A stretch of 64,000 nt of DNA from positions 62,768 through 126,767 of the forward strand of contig NZ_JACAOS010000021.1 of the NCBI RefSeq assembly GCF_013386165.1, read 5' to 3'. Of this stretch, positions 25,801-33,931 are shown one piece after another. Made by a program: the position numbers and the translations under genes. Numbering within the stretch: position 1 is the stretch's first letter; each line of letters starts with the position of its first letter. The DNA comes from Pseudomonas gingeri (GTDB lineage Bacteria > Pseudomonadota > Gammaproteobacteria > Pseudomonadales > Pseudomonadaceae). Below the pieces are notes generated by a model. It worked only from the letters and a program-made list of their open reading frames with translations. It was not told where the DNA came from and did not search any database.

Positions 25801-28180
25801 TCAGGTGGTGGGTGGTGCGCGTGACCTGCACCACGATATGGTCAGGGTCGCTCAGGACCTGGGGATGGTGCTGTTGCAGATGGGTCTTGAGCAGACCGGC
25901 GGCGTAGGCCTTGAGGGCCGGCAGGTCGCTGAGCGAAGCGGGGACCGGGTTGGCTTCCAGGGTCGGTCGCCACAAGGTGGCGAGACGGGTCTGTTCGTCC
26001 GGGCTGATGCGGTTGATTCGATTCAACAGGTCGCTGAACATCAGGTCGCGATTGCGCCGCCTGAGGACCGGGACGATATCCAGCAGCCTGGCCAGGCTGA
26101 TGGCGCCGTCCACTTGCCGGGCGAATTCGTTGACATCAGTGTGCAGGCCCGGAGCGCCTCTGGCGAAGCGCCAGGTGTCGGTGAAATCCTCTTTCTGCTT
26201 GGCGAGCAGGCCGTCCACCAGACGCTGGAAGGGATCGCCTTGTTCGATCCGCAAGCTGAACGACGTGGTGCGATCGGCCGTGCTCGCAGGACTCCAGGTG
26301 CGCTGTCGTTGCGGCAGCAGATCGAGCAGCGATTCGCGCTCGACCTCATCATCCAGGCGCTGGACCAGGCTCTTCTTCAGTGCCTGCAACGAGACGAACG
26401 GCTCCAGGCCACGGCCGATCTGATAGAGCAGCGCCGGCAGTTTGTAACTGTCCTCATCGGGACTGCGGGTGATGACCAGGCAGCCTTGCAGAATCAGGTC
26501 GAGCGGTTGCAGGGCGATCCGATAGACGTGGATCGGCCCGTCCACGGGGGATTTTTTCAGGCGTTGCTCATGGGTGGGTTGGTCCAGAACCCGTTCCAGG
26601 TCCTCTCGCTGGCTTTTCTCCAGGCTCAGATCCAGTTCGCGCAATTGCGCTTCCAGGCGCATCTGGGTCTGCAGGTTTTCCCGTAGCAGTGGCGCGGCGC
26701 TGATCCAGAAACTGTCCAGCTGTTCTGCAAGGCGGGTGTCGAAGCCAATGCCCGCATCGTCCAGGGTTTTTTTGAAGCGTCGGAGGTCCAGGCCGGCCAG
26801 TTGCTGTTCGTTGTAGGCGGCGGTTGCGCTGGCGTAGAAACCGCTGGTGGTCGGGTCGAACGTCTGGACATTGCCGGCCAGGTGCCGGGCAAAGATCTCC
26901 GTCAGGGTATGGGACTGCCTGACACCACGATAGCGGACCTGCTCGCCGCGCTCGCCGGTGTCCGACAGGGGCCAATACCGCGTTTCCTCATAGGTATTGA
27001 GGAAGATCGCATCGGGATCCTTCGAGGCGGCCTGGGGGAAGTCGCGCGCCAGTTGCCGGCCCAGGAGCAGGGCGGCGAACCAGTGGAAATTTGGCTGCTG
27101 GCGTGCCAGCAACAGGGTCCGCTCATTGGTGGCGGCCAGGGCATCGAAGGTCGTGCGCTGGCTCTGGGCGAGCTGGTCGGGGGCGGCGAAGTTGCCGGGT
27201 GGATCCTGCTGGTAGCCGTTGCCGTTGGAAAGACGCTGTGAAGGTTCCATGGGGGAGAGTCCTAGCAAGGCGCGCAAATGGGCGCGTGAAAGAGGAGGGT
27301 GTTGACCTGTCAGGCGCCGAGTGTCGTCGTTGCGCTGCCGGCCCCGCAGAAAGAGACCTTCATAGGCCTGGCTCAAGCGCTGTTCCTGCAGATACCAGTG
27401 GGCGTCGAGCCTCTGCCGCTCGCTCAGTTCGCCTTCGGAGAGTTTCAGCGACCGCAGGTCATGCTCGGTCGAGTTGGCGAGCAGTTCGTGGGCCGCGAAC
27501 CGCGAGAGCAGGGGGATTCGGCTGCGCAGCAGATTCACCAGCGGATCACGGGATTGCTGCCGGAAGGCATGGAGGTTGTCGAACAGCTCCTCGCGCTGGG
27601 CAGACAGAAGAACGGCGGCCTTGTGCCTGAGTGCCGATAACTGGGTCTCGAGGGTCGGGTACTGCCCACCCAGCAGTGCCGCCCTCTGTGCCGGACACAG
27701 TTGTTGCAGGACGCTGCTCCACAGACTGCCATCGAGCACCCAGGCCCGGCTGACACGCACCCTCGGCAGATGGGGCGAGAGGTCGGGGCCATATTCGGCC
27801 GCCGCCGAGTCCTCGGGTGGATCGTAGATCTGCAAGACACTCGTCGCCGGCCAGAGCTGCTCCAGGCTGAGCAACTGCAACTGCCATGACAGGGTCGTCA
27901 CCTCGGCCACGGCAGGGGAATCGTGGCTCAGCCCATCGATGAAGTCCTGTATCTCCTGGTCCAGTTCGAAGCGCAGGCGGGTGTCGAGCAATAATGCCGG
28001 CACCTGTCGGGATTCGCTGTAGGCGGCGCGCAAGGTGGTGGTGTCGATACCGCTGGCCAGGCGAATACGTCGGGCCGTCTCGGCGGGCAGGTCACTGAGG
28101 AAATGTTCGATGGCGTGGTCCAGCGACAGCGCTGTGGTGGCGTCGGCGGGGGGATCGCTCGAGGTGATCGGGGGGCTCAT
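22841..28180 (-). CDS. Giant dermonecrotic/membrane-targeted-effector-type toxin-like protein
   Basis: This 1779-residue protein has no signal peptide or obvious secretion tag. Its N-terminal two thirds resemble the large Pseudomonas toxin-like proteins with a dermonecrotic-toxin domain: long alpha-helical stretches, and a hydrophobic segment near residue 1110 (LEVILGVSPLQLSLPVYLLR). Residues of roughly 1330-1560 contain a ChaN-like module seen in membrane-targeted effector toxins: VKTLYLENLLTDFDQVHLND, then ALDCATSYRQ and HRWIALSQDSHASTVH. AAGGA lies 7 bases before the ATG. Such proteins are thought to act on eukaryotic hosts or competitors, but this is by resemblance only. No immunity or secretion gene is next to it. 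Confidence 0.7.
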   Translation of the reverse strand: MSPPITSSDPPADATTALSLDHAIEHFLSDLPAETARRIRLASGIDTTTLRAAYSESRQVPALLLDTRLRFELDQEIQDFIDGLSHDSPAVAEVTTLSWQLQLLSLEQLWPATSVLQIYDPPEDSAAAEYGPDLSPHLPRVRVSRAWVLDGSLWSSVLQQLCPAQRAALLGGQYPTLETQLSALRHKAAVLLSAQREELFDNLHAFRQQSRDPLVNLLRSRIPLLSRFAAHELLANSTEHDLRSLKLSEGELSERQRLDAHWYLQEQRLSQAYEGLFLRGRQRNDDTRRLTGQHPPLSRAHLRALLGLSPMEPSQRLSNGNGYQQDPPGNFAAPDQLAQSQRTTFDALAATNERTLLLARQQPNFHWFAALLLGRQLARDFPQAASKDPDAIFLNTYEETRYWPLSDTGERGEQVRYRGVRQSHTLTEIFARHLAGNVQTFDPTTSGFYASATAAYNEQQLAGLDLRRFKKTLDDAGIGFDTRLAEQLDSFWISAAPLLRENLQTQMRLEAQLRELDLSLEKSQREDLERVLDQPTHEQRLKKSPVDGPIHVYRIALQPLDLILQGCLVITRSPDEDSYKLPALLYQIGRGLEPFVSLQALKKSLVQRLDDEVERESLLDLLPQRQRTWSPASTADRTTSFSLRIEQGDPFQRLVDGLLAKQKEDFTDTWRFARGAPGLHTDVNEFARQVDGAISLARLLDIVPVLRRRNRDLMFSDLLNRINRISPDEQTRLATLWRPTLEANPVPASLSDLPALKAYAAGLLKTHLQQHHPQVLSDPDHIVVQVTRTTHHLSPAWQSHPPIDRVHPRSLSLTALALENIKGLRLGETVSFKAEISSATGPTLTLSNTQVRAIVSAVDAPGQYKTLLETKLLGPDHGPLRATWLEGQRARMKLQAYVARLSGDFLDARDGTLERGYRRIEHLLKYPSAQRRPLLDGYSVHANYLMLGGTEAGRNGSTIDEILVVSTDAPADTLLLYTPQGPDGKAWRELADASAIKALLRQQDWKDHCIARAARNEQWDPAQLFARQFPLVRYFPIEGDLFTTLYEARARHLISSVEYLGASNERVGRETLWYWINVSWRLALEVILGVSPLQLSLPVYLLRGLYGLSNFGQALALGHHQEAEEALIQTLLDAAAPLPMQLIKPLLRQIRPFPVARMSRLVKTRRVGQDGIGQQLLTAESSTATSIRSLAADLKDYEIRTPPELNYMRDGLFVDRTPSMNQYVKLEGKWYRTGSRGGKRYLLKAHTWAEDIELVQVGNHWQPLPMARGLGGAPETVGSARYEIPATHRGTLEEIIRTLSSRLDHARSTPNASALERRAAAQVYSLSQRLVEDAQSFFAERPVPVARTLAPDLLDAALASQLMERGYQSGNGIVLGAAYHARGGRQFLIDNLRALATEHQVKTLYLENLLTDFDQVHLNDFHRTGVMPQRLRNALALQDNLQAIDAQGPHALHEVIQLAQRHGIRVQALDCATSYRQGLGSYNTNRARAFKYYARQIIHTDQLQQGPHRWIALSQDSHASTVHAEPGLADLLGAVHLRSVDVGGHPSPLRVLRDPGEFTQGKYSQDIQLVQADAKLEVNVAPQALPEAPKPHRGLLNQPGDFLIEQQGDQYIIVYRPISARLLAPEAHPVVRSQLVDGSGRLYDVFHLEPEMFGNIRGIKYRGLDDLIWALKQVKMKQVAELSDVTYVRQPRLDTHPKLDRAGMFTVETAPQGPVVINRSKDRSLTTTLIRTDRDTGKFYIVHPRWGFNQAQLFASIDDLSQALVNKVGLERLAESSDL

Positions 28181-28325
28181 GTTGCGGTCCTTGTCATGGC
28201 GTGATGGCCGTTATTCAACGCGCAAGCCAAGGGCAGGGGGCGGTAATTAATGCTGCAGGCGAGGATGTTCAAAGATGTAACAGGCCCGCATGCAGAGAAG
28301 CCTGTTGTGAATCTATTGATAGTTA

Positions 28326-28338
28326 AAACAATGACTTG
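28326..28338. promoter_or_regulatory. IHF-like site AAACAATGACTTG
   Basis: It differs from WATCAANNNNTTR at one base. It shares the ten bases CAATGACTTG with the block A promoter, and in both cases the element begins 60 bp before the TGAAC palindrome. Confidence 0.4.
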
Positions 28339-28388
28339 GGTCGAAGGTGAGGCTTTTGGGGGCGGCTGCGGAAGGATTGCCATGCTAT

Positions 28389-28402
28389 TGAACAAGTGTT
28401 TA
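28389..28402. promoter_or_regulatory. Putative TetR-type operator B (TGAACAAGTGTTTA)
   Basis: This matches TGAAC-N4-GTTYA. The surroundings also resemble operator A: ATTGC-ATG-TA before it and ATATCG/GTATCG after it. A promoter can be drawn with -35 TTGCCA and -10 TTTAAT 16 bp apart, the palindrome overlapping the -10. It lies 52 bp before the ATG at 28454, inside a 273-bp divergent gap that must also hold the promoter of the toxin-like gene. Confidence 0.65.
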
Positions 28403-28453
28403 ATATCGTCGAGCGATCCGCCATCCCCCCATCACAACAAGCCGAGGGCTAGC

Positions 28454-30085
28454 ATGAGCTCCCAATCGACTCCGCAAGCTTCTTCCACTCCGCTCACCGG
28501 TGGCCAGGCCCTGGTTCGCCTGCTGGCCCATTACGGTGTCGACACGGTGTTCGGCATCCCCGGCGTGCATACCCTGGAGCTGTATCGCGGCCTGCCCGGC
28601 AGCGGCATCCGCCATGTGCTGACCCGCCATGAACAGGGCGCCGGTTTCATGGCCGACGGTTATGCCCGGGTCAGTGGCAAGCCTGGCGTCTGCTTCATCA
28701 TCAGCGGTCCCGGCGTGACCAACGCCGCCACCGCCATCGGCGAGGCCTACGCCGATTCGATTCCGCTGCTGGTGATTTCCAGCGTCAACCACACCGCCAG
28801 CCTGGGCAAGGGCTGGGGTTGCCTGCACGAGACCCAGGATCAGCGGGCGATCACCGCGCCGATCACCGCGTTTTCCGCCGTGGCCCTGAGCACCGACGAC
28901 CTGCCGGAACTGCTCGCCCGGGCCTTTGCCGTGTTCGACAGCGAACGGCCACGGCCGGTACATATTTCGGTGCCGCTGGACGTACTGGCCGGGCCGATCA
29001 GCCGGGACTGGAGCCGTGACGTGGTGCGCCGTCCGGGGCGCGGACTGCCGAGTGTCCCGGCGTTGCAGGAAGCCGCCCGGCGGCTGCAAGCGGCCAAGCG
29101 GCCGATGATCATTGCCGGCGGTGGCGCGTTGGCTGCCGGGAGCGAGTTGCAGGCCTTGAGCGAACGCCTGGCGGCGCCGCTGTTCACCAGCGTCGCCGGT
29201 AAAGGCTTGCTGGCGCCGGATGCGCCGTTGAATGCCGGCTCCAGCCTGTGCGTCGAAGCCGGCTGGGAACTGATCGCACAAGCCGACGTGGTGCTCGCGG
29301 TCGGCACCGAAATGGCCGATACCGATTACTGGCGCGAGCGCCTGCCGCTGACAGGCGAAGTGATCCGCGTCGATATCGACCCGCGCAAGTTCAACGACTT
29401 CTATCCCTGTGCCGTGGCCTTGCACGGGGATGCCACGCAGACCCTGGCGGCCTTGCTGACGCAATTGCCGGTCGAGCCCCGGGAGGCCGGGAAGGCGATC
29501 CAGGCTGTGGCGAACCTGAGGGCCGCTGTGCGGGCGGGTCACGGGGCGTTGCAGAACATTCACCAGAAGATTCTCGACCGGATTGCGGCGGCGATGCCGG
29601 CCGATACGTTTATCAGCAGCGACATGACCCAGCTGGCTTACACCGGCAACTACGCCTTTGCCAGCCGGGCGCCGCGCAGCTGGCTGCACCCCACCGGCTA
29701 CGGCACCCTCGGCTATGGTTTGCCCGCGGGCATCGGCGCCAAGTTTGCTGCGCCGCAACGACCCGGTCTGGTGTTGGTGGGCGACGGCGGTTTTCTCTAC
29801 ACGGTCCAGGAGTTGGCCACTGCGGTCGAGGAACTGGACAGCCCGCTGGTGGTGCTGCTGTGGAACAACGACGCCCTCGGGCAGATCCGTGACGACATGC
29901 TCAGCCTGGATATCGAGCCGCTAGGGGTATTGCCGCGCAACCCGGATTTCGCGCTGCTGGCCCGGGCGTTTGGTTGCACCGTGCATGAGCCGCAGAGCCT
30001 GGATGAACTGGAGCGCGACCTGCGTAGCGGCTTTGCCCATCCCGGCGTGACCCTGATCGAACTCAAGCACGCCTGCGCCCGCTGA
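28454..30085 (+). CDS. ThDP-dependent 2-oxo acid decarboxylase, AruI-like
   Basis: Starting at ATG 28454 (GAGG 7 bases before) gives 543 residues in the three-domain thiamine diphosphate fold. The catalytic Glu lies in TRHEQGAGFMADGYAR and the ThDP/Mg motif is GDGGFLYTVQELATAVEELD with NND after it. The sequence resembles 5-guanidino-2-oxopentanoate (2-ketoarginine) decarboxylase AruI of the arginine transaminase pathway. The AruH-like transaminase encoded next supports that reading: it would make the 2-oxo acid that this enzyme decarboxylates to an aldehyde. No aldehyde dehydrogenase is present in the window. The true substrate may be arginine or another cationic amino acid. Confidence 0.82.
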   Translation: MSSQSTPQASSTPLTGGQALVRLLAHYGVDTVFGIPGVHTLELYRGLPGSGIRHVLTRHEQGAGFMADGYARVSGKPGVCFIISGPGVTNAATAIGEAYADSIPLLVISSVNHTASLGKGWGCLHETQDQRAITAPITAFSAVALSTDDLPELLARAFAVFDSERPRPVHISVPLDVLAGPISRDWSRDVVRRPGRGLPSVPALQEAARRLQAAKRPMIIAGGGALAAGSELQALSERLAAPLFTSVAGKGLLAPDAPLNAGSSLCVEAGWELIAQADVVLAVGTEMADTDYWRERLPLTGEVIRVDIDPRKFNDFYPCAVALHGDATQTLAALLTQLPVEPREAGKAIQAVANLRAAVRAGHGALQNIHQKILDRIAAAMPADTFISSDMTQLAYTGNYAFASRAPRSWLHPTGYGTLGYGLPAGIGAKFAAPQRPGLVLVGDGGFLYTVQELATAVEELDSPLVVLLWNNDALGQIRDDMLSLDIEPLGVLPRNPDFALLARAFGCTVHEPQSLDELERDLRSGFAHPGVTLIELKHACAR

Positions 30086-30151
30086 CGCCTGTCACGACTG
30101 TCGTGAAAACGACCTGTTTGTACTGAACGCGCAGCGGGCGGATTTTGCTAT

Positions 30152-30165
30152 TGAACGACTGTTCA
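30152..30165. promoter_or_regulatory. Putative TetR-type operator C (TGAACGACTGTTCA)
   Basis: This is a perfect TGAAC-N4-GTTCA palindrome in the 156-bp gap before the aminotransferase fusion. It overlaps a possible -35 TTGAAC, with -10 TATGTT 17 bp downstream, indicating an internal regulated promoter within block B. Confidence 0.65.
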
Positions 30166-30241
30166 GCTTCGACTATGTTGGCTCCACCACCCCCGGCTGA
30201 TTGCGGGCTTGCGTTTCTTCACATTCGAACGAGGCACTGGC

Positions 30242-32245
30242 ATGCGGTTTTCACCCTTTGTTGAGCGGATCAGCGGGAAAGGCGTCGCCGCCTGGGATAT
30301 CCACCACGCGGCGTTCGAAGCCCAGCGCCGTGGCGAGGATGTGATCATCCTCAGCGTCGGCGATCCGGATTTCGCCACCCCCGACTTCATCACCGAAGCG
30401 GCCATCGAAGCCCTGCGCGAAGGCGATACCCACTACACCGAGATCGCCGGTCGCCTGGCCTTGCGCGAAGCGATTGGCGCACGCTACAGCCAACTGTTCG
30501 ACCGCCAGTTGCAGGCGGCGAATGTCATCACCGTGGCCGGGGCGCAGAACGCGTTGTTCATCACCTCCATGTGCCTGCTCAACGCGGGTGACGAAGTGAT
30601 TGCCCTCGATCCCATGTACGTGACCTACGAGGCCACCCTCAAGGCTTCCGGTGCGACCCTGGTACGGGTGCCCTGCGCGGCGGACTCGGGTTTTCGCCTG
30701 GACGCGGCCTTGTTGGCCAAGGCCATCACTCCGCGCACCCGGGCGATCTTCTTTTCGAATCCGAACAACCCCACCGGTGTGGTGCTCGGTCGCGAGGAGC
30801 TGCAAGCCATCGCCGACCTGGCGATTGCCCATGACCTGTGGGTGGTGGTGGATGAGGTCTATGAAAGCCTGGCGTTCGAGCGCGAGCACCTGAGCCTCGC
30901 GGCGCTGCCGGGCATGGCCGAGCGTTGCGTGACCATTGGCAGCCTGTCGAAATCCCACGCCATGACCGGCTGGCGCATTGGCTGGATCATTGCCAATGAA
31001 ATCCTGGTGGCCCATGCCGAGACGTTGGTGCTGAGCATGCTCTACGGCTTGCCCGGCTTTGTCATGGAAGCCGCGCTCAAGGCGGTGCAGGCCCATGACG
31101 AGGTGACCCGTGGCATGAGCGAGATCTATCGTCGACGTCGCGACCTGGTGGTGCGCGGGCTTGGCGATTGTCCTGGCATTGCAGTGCTCAAGCCCGACGC
31201 CGGCATGTTTGTGCTGGTGGATGTACGTCAGACCGGCCTCACGTCCCTGGAGTTCGCCTGGCGGCTGTTCCGTGAAGCCGGGGTCTCGGTGCTTGACGCG
31301 GCGGCCTTCGGCGAGCCGGCGCAAGGCTTTGTACGGATCTCCTTCACCCTTGGCGAAGAGCGCCTGGAACAGGCCTGCCAGCGGATCCGCGGGTTTGTCG
31401 CGGTACTCCGGGGCGAGCCGGTGCGCCCGCCCATCAGCCCCGTAACGGTGGCCAGCAGCGTCGAGCCGGTCGCGACCAGGACCATGATCGAGGTCGACCG
31501 TCTGCACAAGCGCTTCGGCAATATCGAGGTGCTCAAGGGCGTATCCCTGACGGCCCGCGAGGGCGAGGTGATCTCGTTGATCGGCGCCAGCGGCTCGGGC
31601 AAGAGCACCTTGCTGCGCTGCATCAATATGCTCGAAGTGCCGGACCAGGGCCGCATCCTGGTGGACGGCGAAAGCATTCACCTGAACTTCGACCGCCCCG
31701 GCGCGCCGCTGGTGGCCGATGCCCAGCAGCTTGTGCGGATTCGCTCCAGCCTGGGCATGGTGTTCCAGAACTTCAATCTCTGGCCCCATCGCACGGTGCT
31801 GGAAAACCTGATCGAAGCGCCGACCCAGGTCCTGCGTGAGAGTCGGGCCGAGGCCATTGAACGGGCCGAAGCCTTGCTTGAACGCGTGGGCCTCGCGGCC
31901 AAGCGCAACGAGTACCCGGCGTTTCTCTCCGGGGGACAGCAACAACGGGTGGCCATCGCCCGGGCCCTGGCCATGCGGCCCAAGGTCATGCTGTTCGATG
32001 AACCCACCTCGGCACTCGACCCGGAACTGGTCGGGGAAGTGCTGCGGGTGATCCGCTCCCTCGCCGAAGAAGGCCGGACCATGATCCTGGTGACCCATGA
32101 GATGGCCTTCGCCCGCGATGTCTCTTCCAAGGTCGCGTTCCTGCATCAGGGGCTGATCGAGGCAACCGGTTCGCCGGATGAAGTGTTCGTACACCCACGC
32201 AGCGAGCGTTGCCGGCAATTCGTCAACGCTCATCAGACTCGCTAA
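30242..32245 (+). CDS. Fusion: AruH-like aminotransferase + amino-acid ABC transporter ATPase
   Basis: One uninterrupted frame of 667 residues encodes two normally separate proteins. Residues 1-395 are a fold-type I aminotransferase closely resembling arginine:pyruvate transaminase AruH, with NPNNPTG in the PLP site and Lys237 in SLSKSHAMTGWRIGW. A Pro/Val-rich linker (about 396-414) leads to a polar amino acid ABC ATPase of the HisP/ArtP class: Walker A GASGSGKST with Lys454, signature LSGGQQQRVAIARALA from 562, then Walker B VMLFDEPTSALD. Met415 begins the ATPase part, but its upstream AGGA is only 2 bases away, so separate initiation looks unlikely. Neighbouring genes supply the binding protein and permeases, so the ATPase half has partners and a separate ATPase gene is absent. 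The fusion would place a catabolic enzyme at the importer. Confidence 0.88.
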   Translation: MRFSPFVERISGKGVAAWDIHHAAFEAQRRGEDVIILSVGDPDFATPDFITEAAIEALREGDTHYTEIAGRLALREAIGARYSQLFDRQLQAANVITVAGAQNALFITSMCLLNAGDEVIALDPMYVTYEATLKASGATLVRVPCAADSGFRLDAALLAKAITPRTRAIFFSNPNNPTGVVLGREELQAIADLAIAHDLWVVVDEVYESLAFEREHLSLAALPGMAERCVTIGSLSKSHAMTGWRIGWIIANEILVAHAETLVLSMLYGLPGFVMEAALKAVQAHDEVTRGMSEIYRRRRDLVVRGLGDCPGIAVLKPDAGMFVLVDVRQTGLTSLEFAWRLFREAGVSVLDAAAFGEPAQGFVRISFTLGEERLEQACQRIRGFVAVLRGEPVRPPISPVTVASSVEPVATRTMIEVDRLHKRFGNIEVLKGVSLTAREGEVISLIGASGSGKSTLLRCINMLEVPDQGRILVDGESIHLNFDRPGAPLVADAQQLVRIRSSLGMVFQNFNLWPHRTVLENLIEAPTQVLRESRAEAIERAEALLERVGLAAKRNEYPAFLSGGQQQRVAIARALAMRPKVMLFDEPTSALDPELVGEVLRVIRSLAEEGRTMILVTHEMAFARDVSSKVAFLHQGLIEATGSPDEVFVHPRSERCRQFVNAHQTR

Positions 32246-32274
32246 TGCACTAAATAAGAAGACGGGGCAACATC

Positions 32275-33057
32275 ATGGGAAATCGACGTTTGGCAAACTG
32301 GTTGACGGGCGTGGCCTGTGTCCTGCTGGCCGGCATGAGCGCGGCGCAGGCTGCACCCATCCGCTTCGCGGTCGCGGCCGAACCCTATCCGCCGTACACC
32401 GAAAAGCAGCCCAATGGTGAATGGAAGGGTTTTGAAGTCGACCTGATCCACAAGCTGTGCAGCGAAATGAAAGCAGAGTGCGAGATCAAGGAAGTGGCCT
32501 GGGACGGGATCATCCCGTCGCTGCTGGCGAAGAAGATCGACGTGATCTTCTCCTCCATGTCGGTGACCGAGGAGCGTGAAAAACAGATCGCCTTCAGCAA
32601 GGCCTACTACGACTCGGTGATTGCGCTTGTCGGGCCCAAGGGCGCTTCGGTGAAGAAGTACCCGGATGACCTCAAGGGCAAGATCATCGGCGTGCAGAAC
32701 TCCACCGTGAGTGCCAGCTACCTGAAGGCCTACTACGAGAAGATCGCCGACGTGAAGTACTACGACACCCAGGACTCGGCCAACGCCGACCTGATTGCCG
32801 GGCGCATCGACCTGATGATGGCCGACGGCACGGCCATGACCGCCTTCGTCAAGACCCCGGATGCGAAGGATCTGGCTTACCTCGGTGCGGTGCCCTATGA
32901 CCCGATCTTCGGCAAGGGCGTGGGCGCCGGCTTGCGCAAGGATGACACCGAGCTCAAGGCGCGTCTCGACAAGGCGATCCAGACCTTGCTGGCGAGCAAG
33001 GACTATGACGATCTCTCCCAGAGCTACTTCGGTACCAGTGTGAAACCTGCGTTTTAA
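32275..33057 (+). CDS. Cationic amino acid-type periplasmic binding protein (family 3)
   Basis: The 260-residue protein has a Sec signal peptide ending in SAAQA. The mature family 3 binding fold shows RFAVAAEPYPPYTEKQPNGE, GFEVDLIHKLCSEM and the lobe-2 segment SANADLIAGRIDLMMADG. It resembles lysine/arginine/ornithine/histidine binding proteins. It belongs to the importer whose ATPase is fused to the aminotransferase upstream (29-bp gap) and whose permeases follow after a REPIN. Confidence 0.9.
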   Translation: MGNRRLANWLTGVACVLLAGMSAAQAAPIRFAVAAEPYPPYTEKQPNGEWKGFEVDLIHKLCSEMKAECEIKEVAWDGIIPSLLAKKIDVIFSSMSVTEEREKQIAFSKAYYDSVIALVGPKGASVKKYPDDLKGKIIGVQNSTVSASYLKAYYEKIADVKYYDTQDSANADLIAGRIDLMMADGTAMTAFVKTPDAKDLAYLGAVPYDPIFGKGVGAGLRKDDTELKARLDKAIQTLLASKDYDDLSQSYFGTSVKPAF

Positions 33058-33089
33058 CCACCACGGCGAATGGGCTGCGGCTACGGCCC

Positions 33090-33192
33090 CTGTAGGAGCG
33101 AGCTTGCTCGCGATGAACGTAAGTGCGCTGCGTTTTCTCAAAGACCCCGCGTTGTCGTTGACGTTTTTTCGCGAGCAAGCTCGCGCCTACAG
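33090..33192. repeat. REPIN: inverted pair of REP sequences
   Basis: The arms at 33090-33113 and 33169-33192 are complementary 24-mers built on GTAGGAGCGAGCTTGCTCGC (one mismatch in the outer part), with a 55-bp spacer. It lies in the 169-bp gap between the binding protein and the first permease gene, within what is otherwise one operon. Confidence 0.92.
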
Positions 33193-33226
33193 TGAGCGCG
33201 TAGGCCACTGAAGTGGAGAGCCAGCA

Positions 33227-33931
33227 ATGTTCGAATTGATCGATTTCAGCGAACAGGGATGGGGTAGTGCGCTGTTGAAGGGGCTCTGGATGACCCTGCA
33301 GATTTCGGCCGGGGCCTTTGTGGTCGGGTTGTGCATCGGGCTGCTGGTGGCCTGTCTCAAGCTCAACGCCCCCAAGCCGATCGCGGCGCTGATGCGCGGC
33401 TACACCACGCTGTTCCGGGCGGTGCCGGAACTGCTGTTGATCCTGCTGCTGTACTACGTCGGCTCCATGCTGCTCAACTCGCTGATGATGCAGATGGGCT
33501 ATGACGCGTTGAATCTCAGCGGCCCGCTGGCGGCGATCCTGGTGCTGGGGCTGGTCCAGGGCGCCTACGCCTCGGAGATTTTCCGTGCGGCGATCCTGGC
33601 GATTCCGTTCGGCCAGATCGAGGCGGCGAAGGCGTTCGGCCTGAGCGGTTTCGGTCTGTTCCGCCGGGTCACGCTGCCGATCATGGCGCCCTATGCCATG
33701 GCCGGGATGGCCAACCTGTGGATCAACCTGATCAAGGACAGTGCGCTGATCAGCGTGGTCGGCACCAACGAGCTGTTGTACACCGCCAAGCAGGGCGCGG
33801 GGTCGACGCGCCACTACCTGTTGTTCTACCTCACGGCTGCCGCGCTGTATTACGCGGTGACGCTGGTGTCCAACACCCTGTCGGGACGGCTTGAGCGACG
33901 GATTCGTCGCTGGATGCCTTTGGCTGAGTGA
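33227..33931 (+). CDS. Amino acid ABC transporter permease, HisQ-like
   Basis: This 234-residue protein has about five membrane helices and the family features MRGYTTLFRAVPELLLILLL near the N-terminal third and the EAA loop IEAAKAFGLSGFGLFRRVTLP. GGAGAG precedes the ATG. The stop overlaps the GTG start of the next permease, which indicates coupled translation of the two membrane subunits. Confidence 0.92.
   Translation: MFELIDFSEQGWGSALLKGLWMTLQISAGAFVVGLCIGLLVACLKLNAPKPIAALMRGYTTLFRAVPELLLILLLYYVGSMLLNSLMMQMGYDALNLSGPLAAILVLGLVQGAYASEIFRAAILAIPFGQIEAAKAFGLSGFGLFRRVTLPIMAPYAMAGMANLWINLIKDSALISVVGTNELLYTAKQGAGSTRHYLLFYLTAAALYYAVTLVSNTLSGRLERRIRRWMPLAE

Noticed and set aside
24266..26686. 806-codon plus-strand frame opposite the toxin-like gene
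   Set aside because: It is an antisense shadow of a GC-rich coding region with no recognisable protein features.
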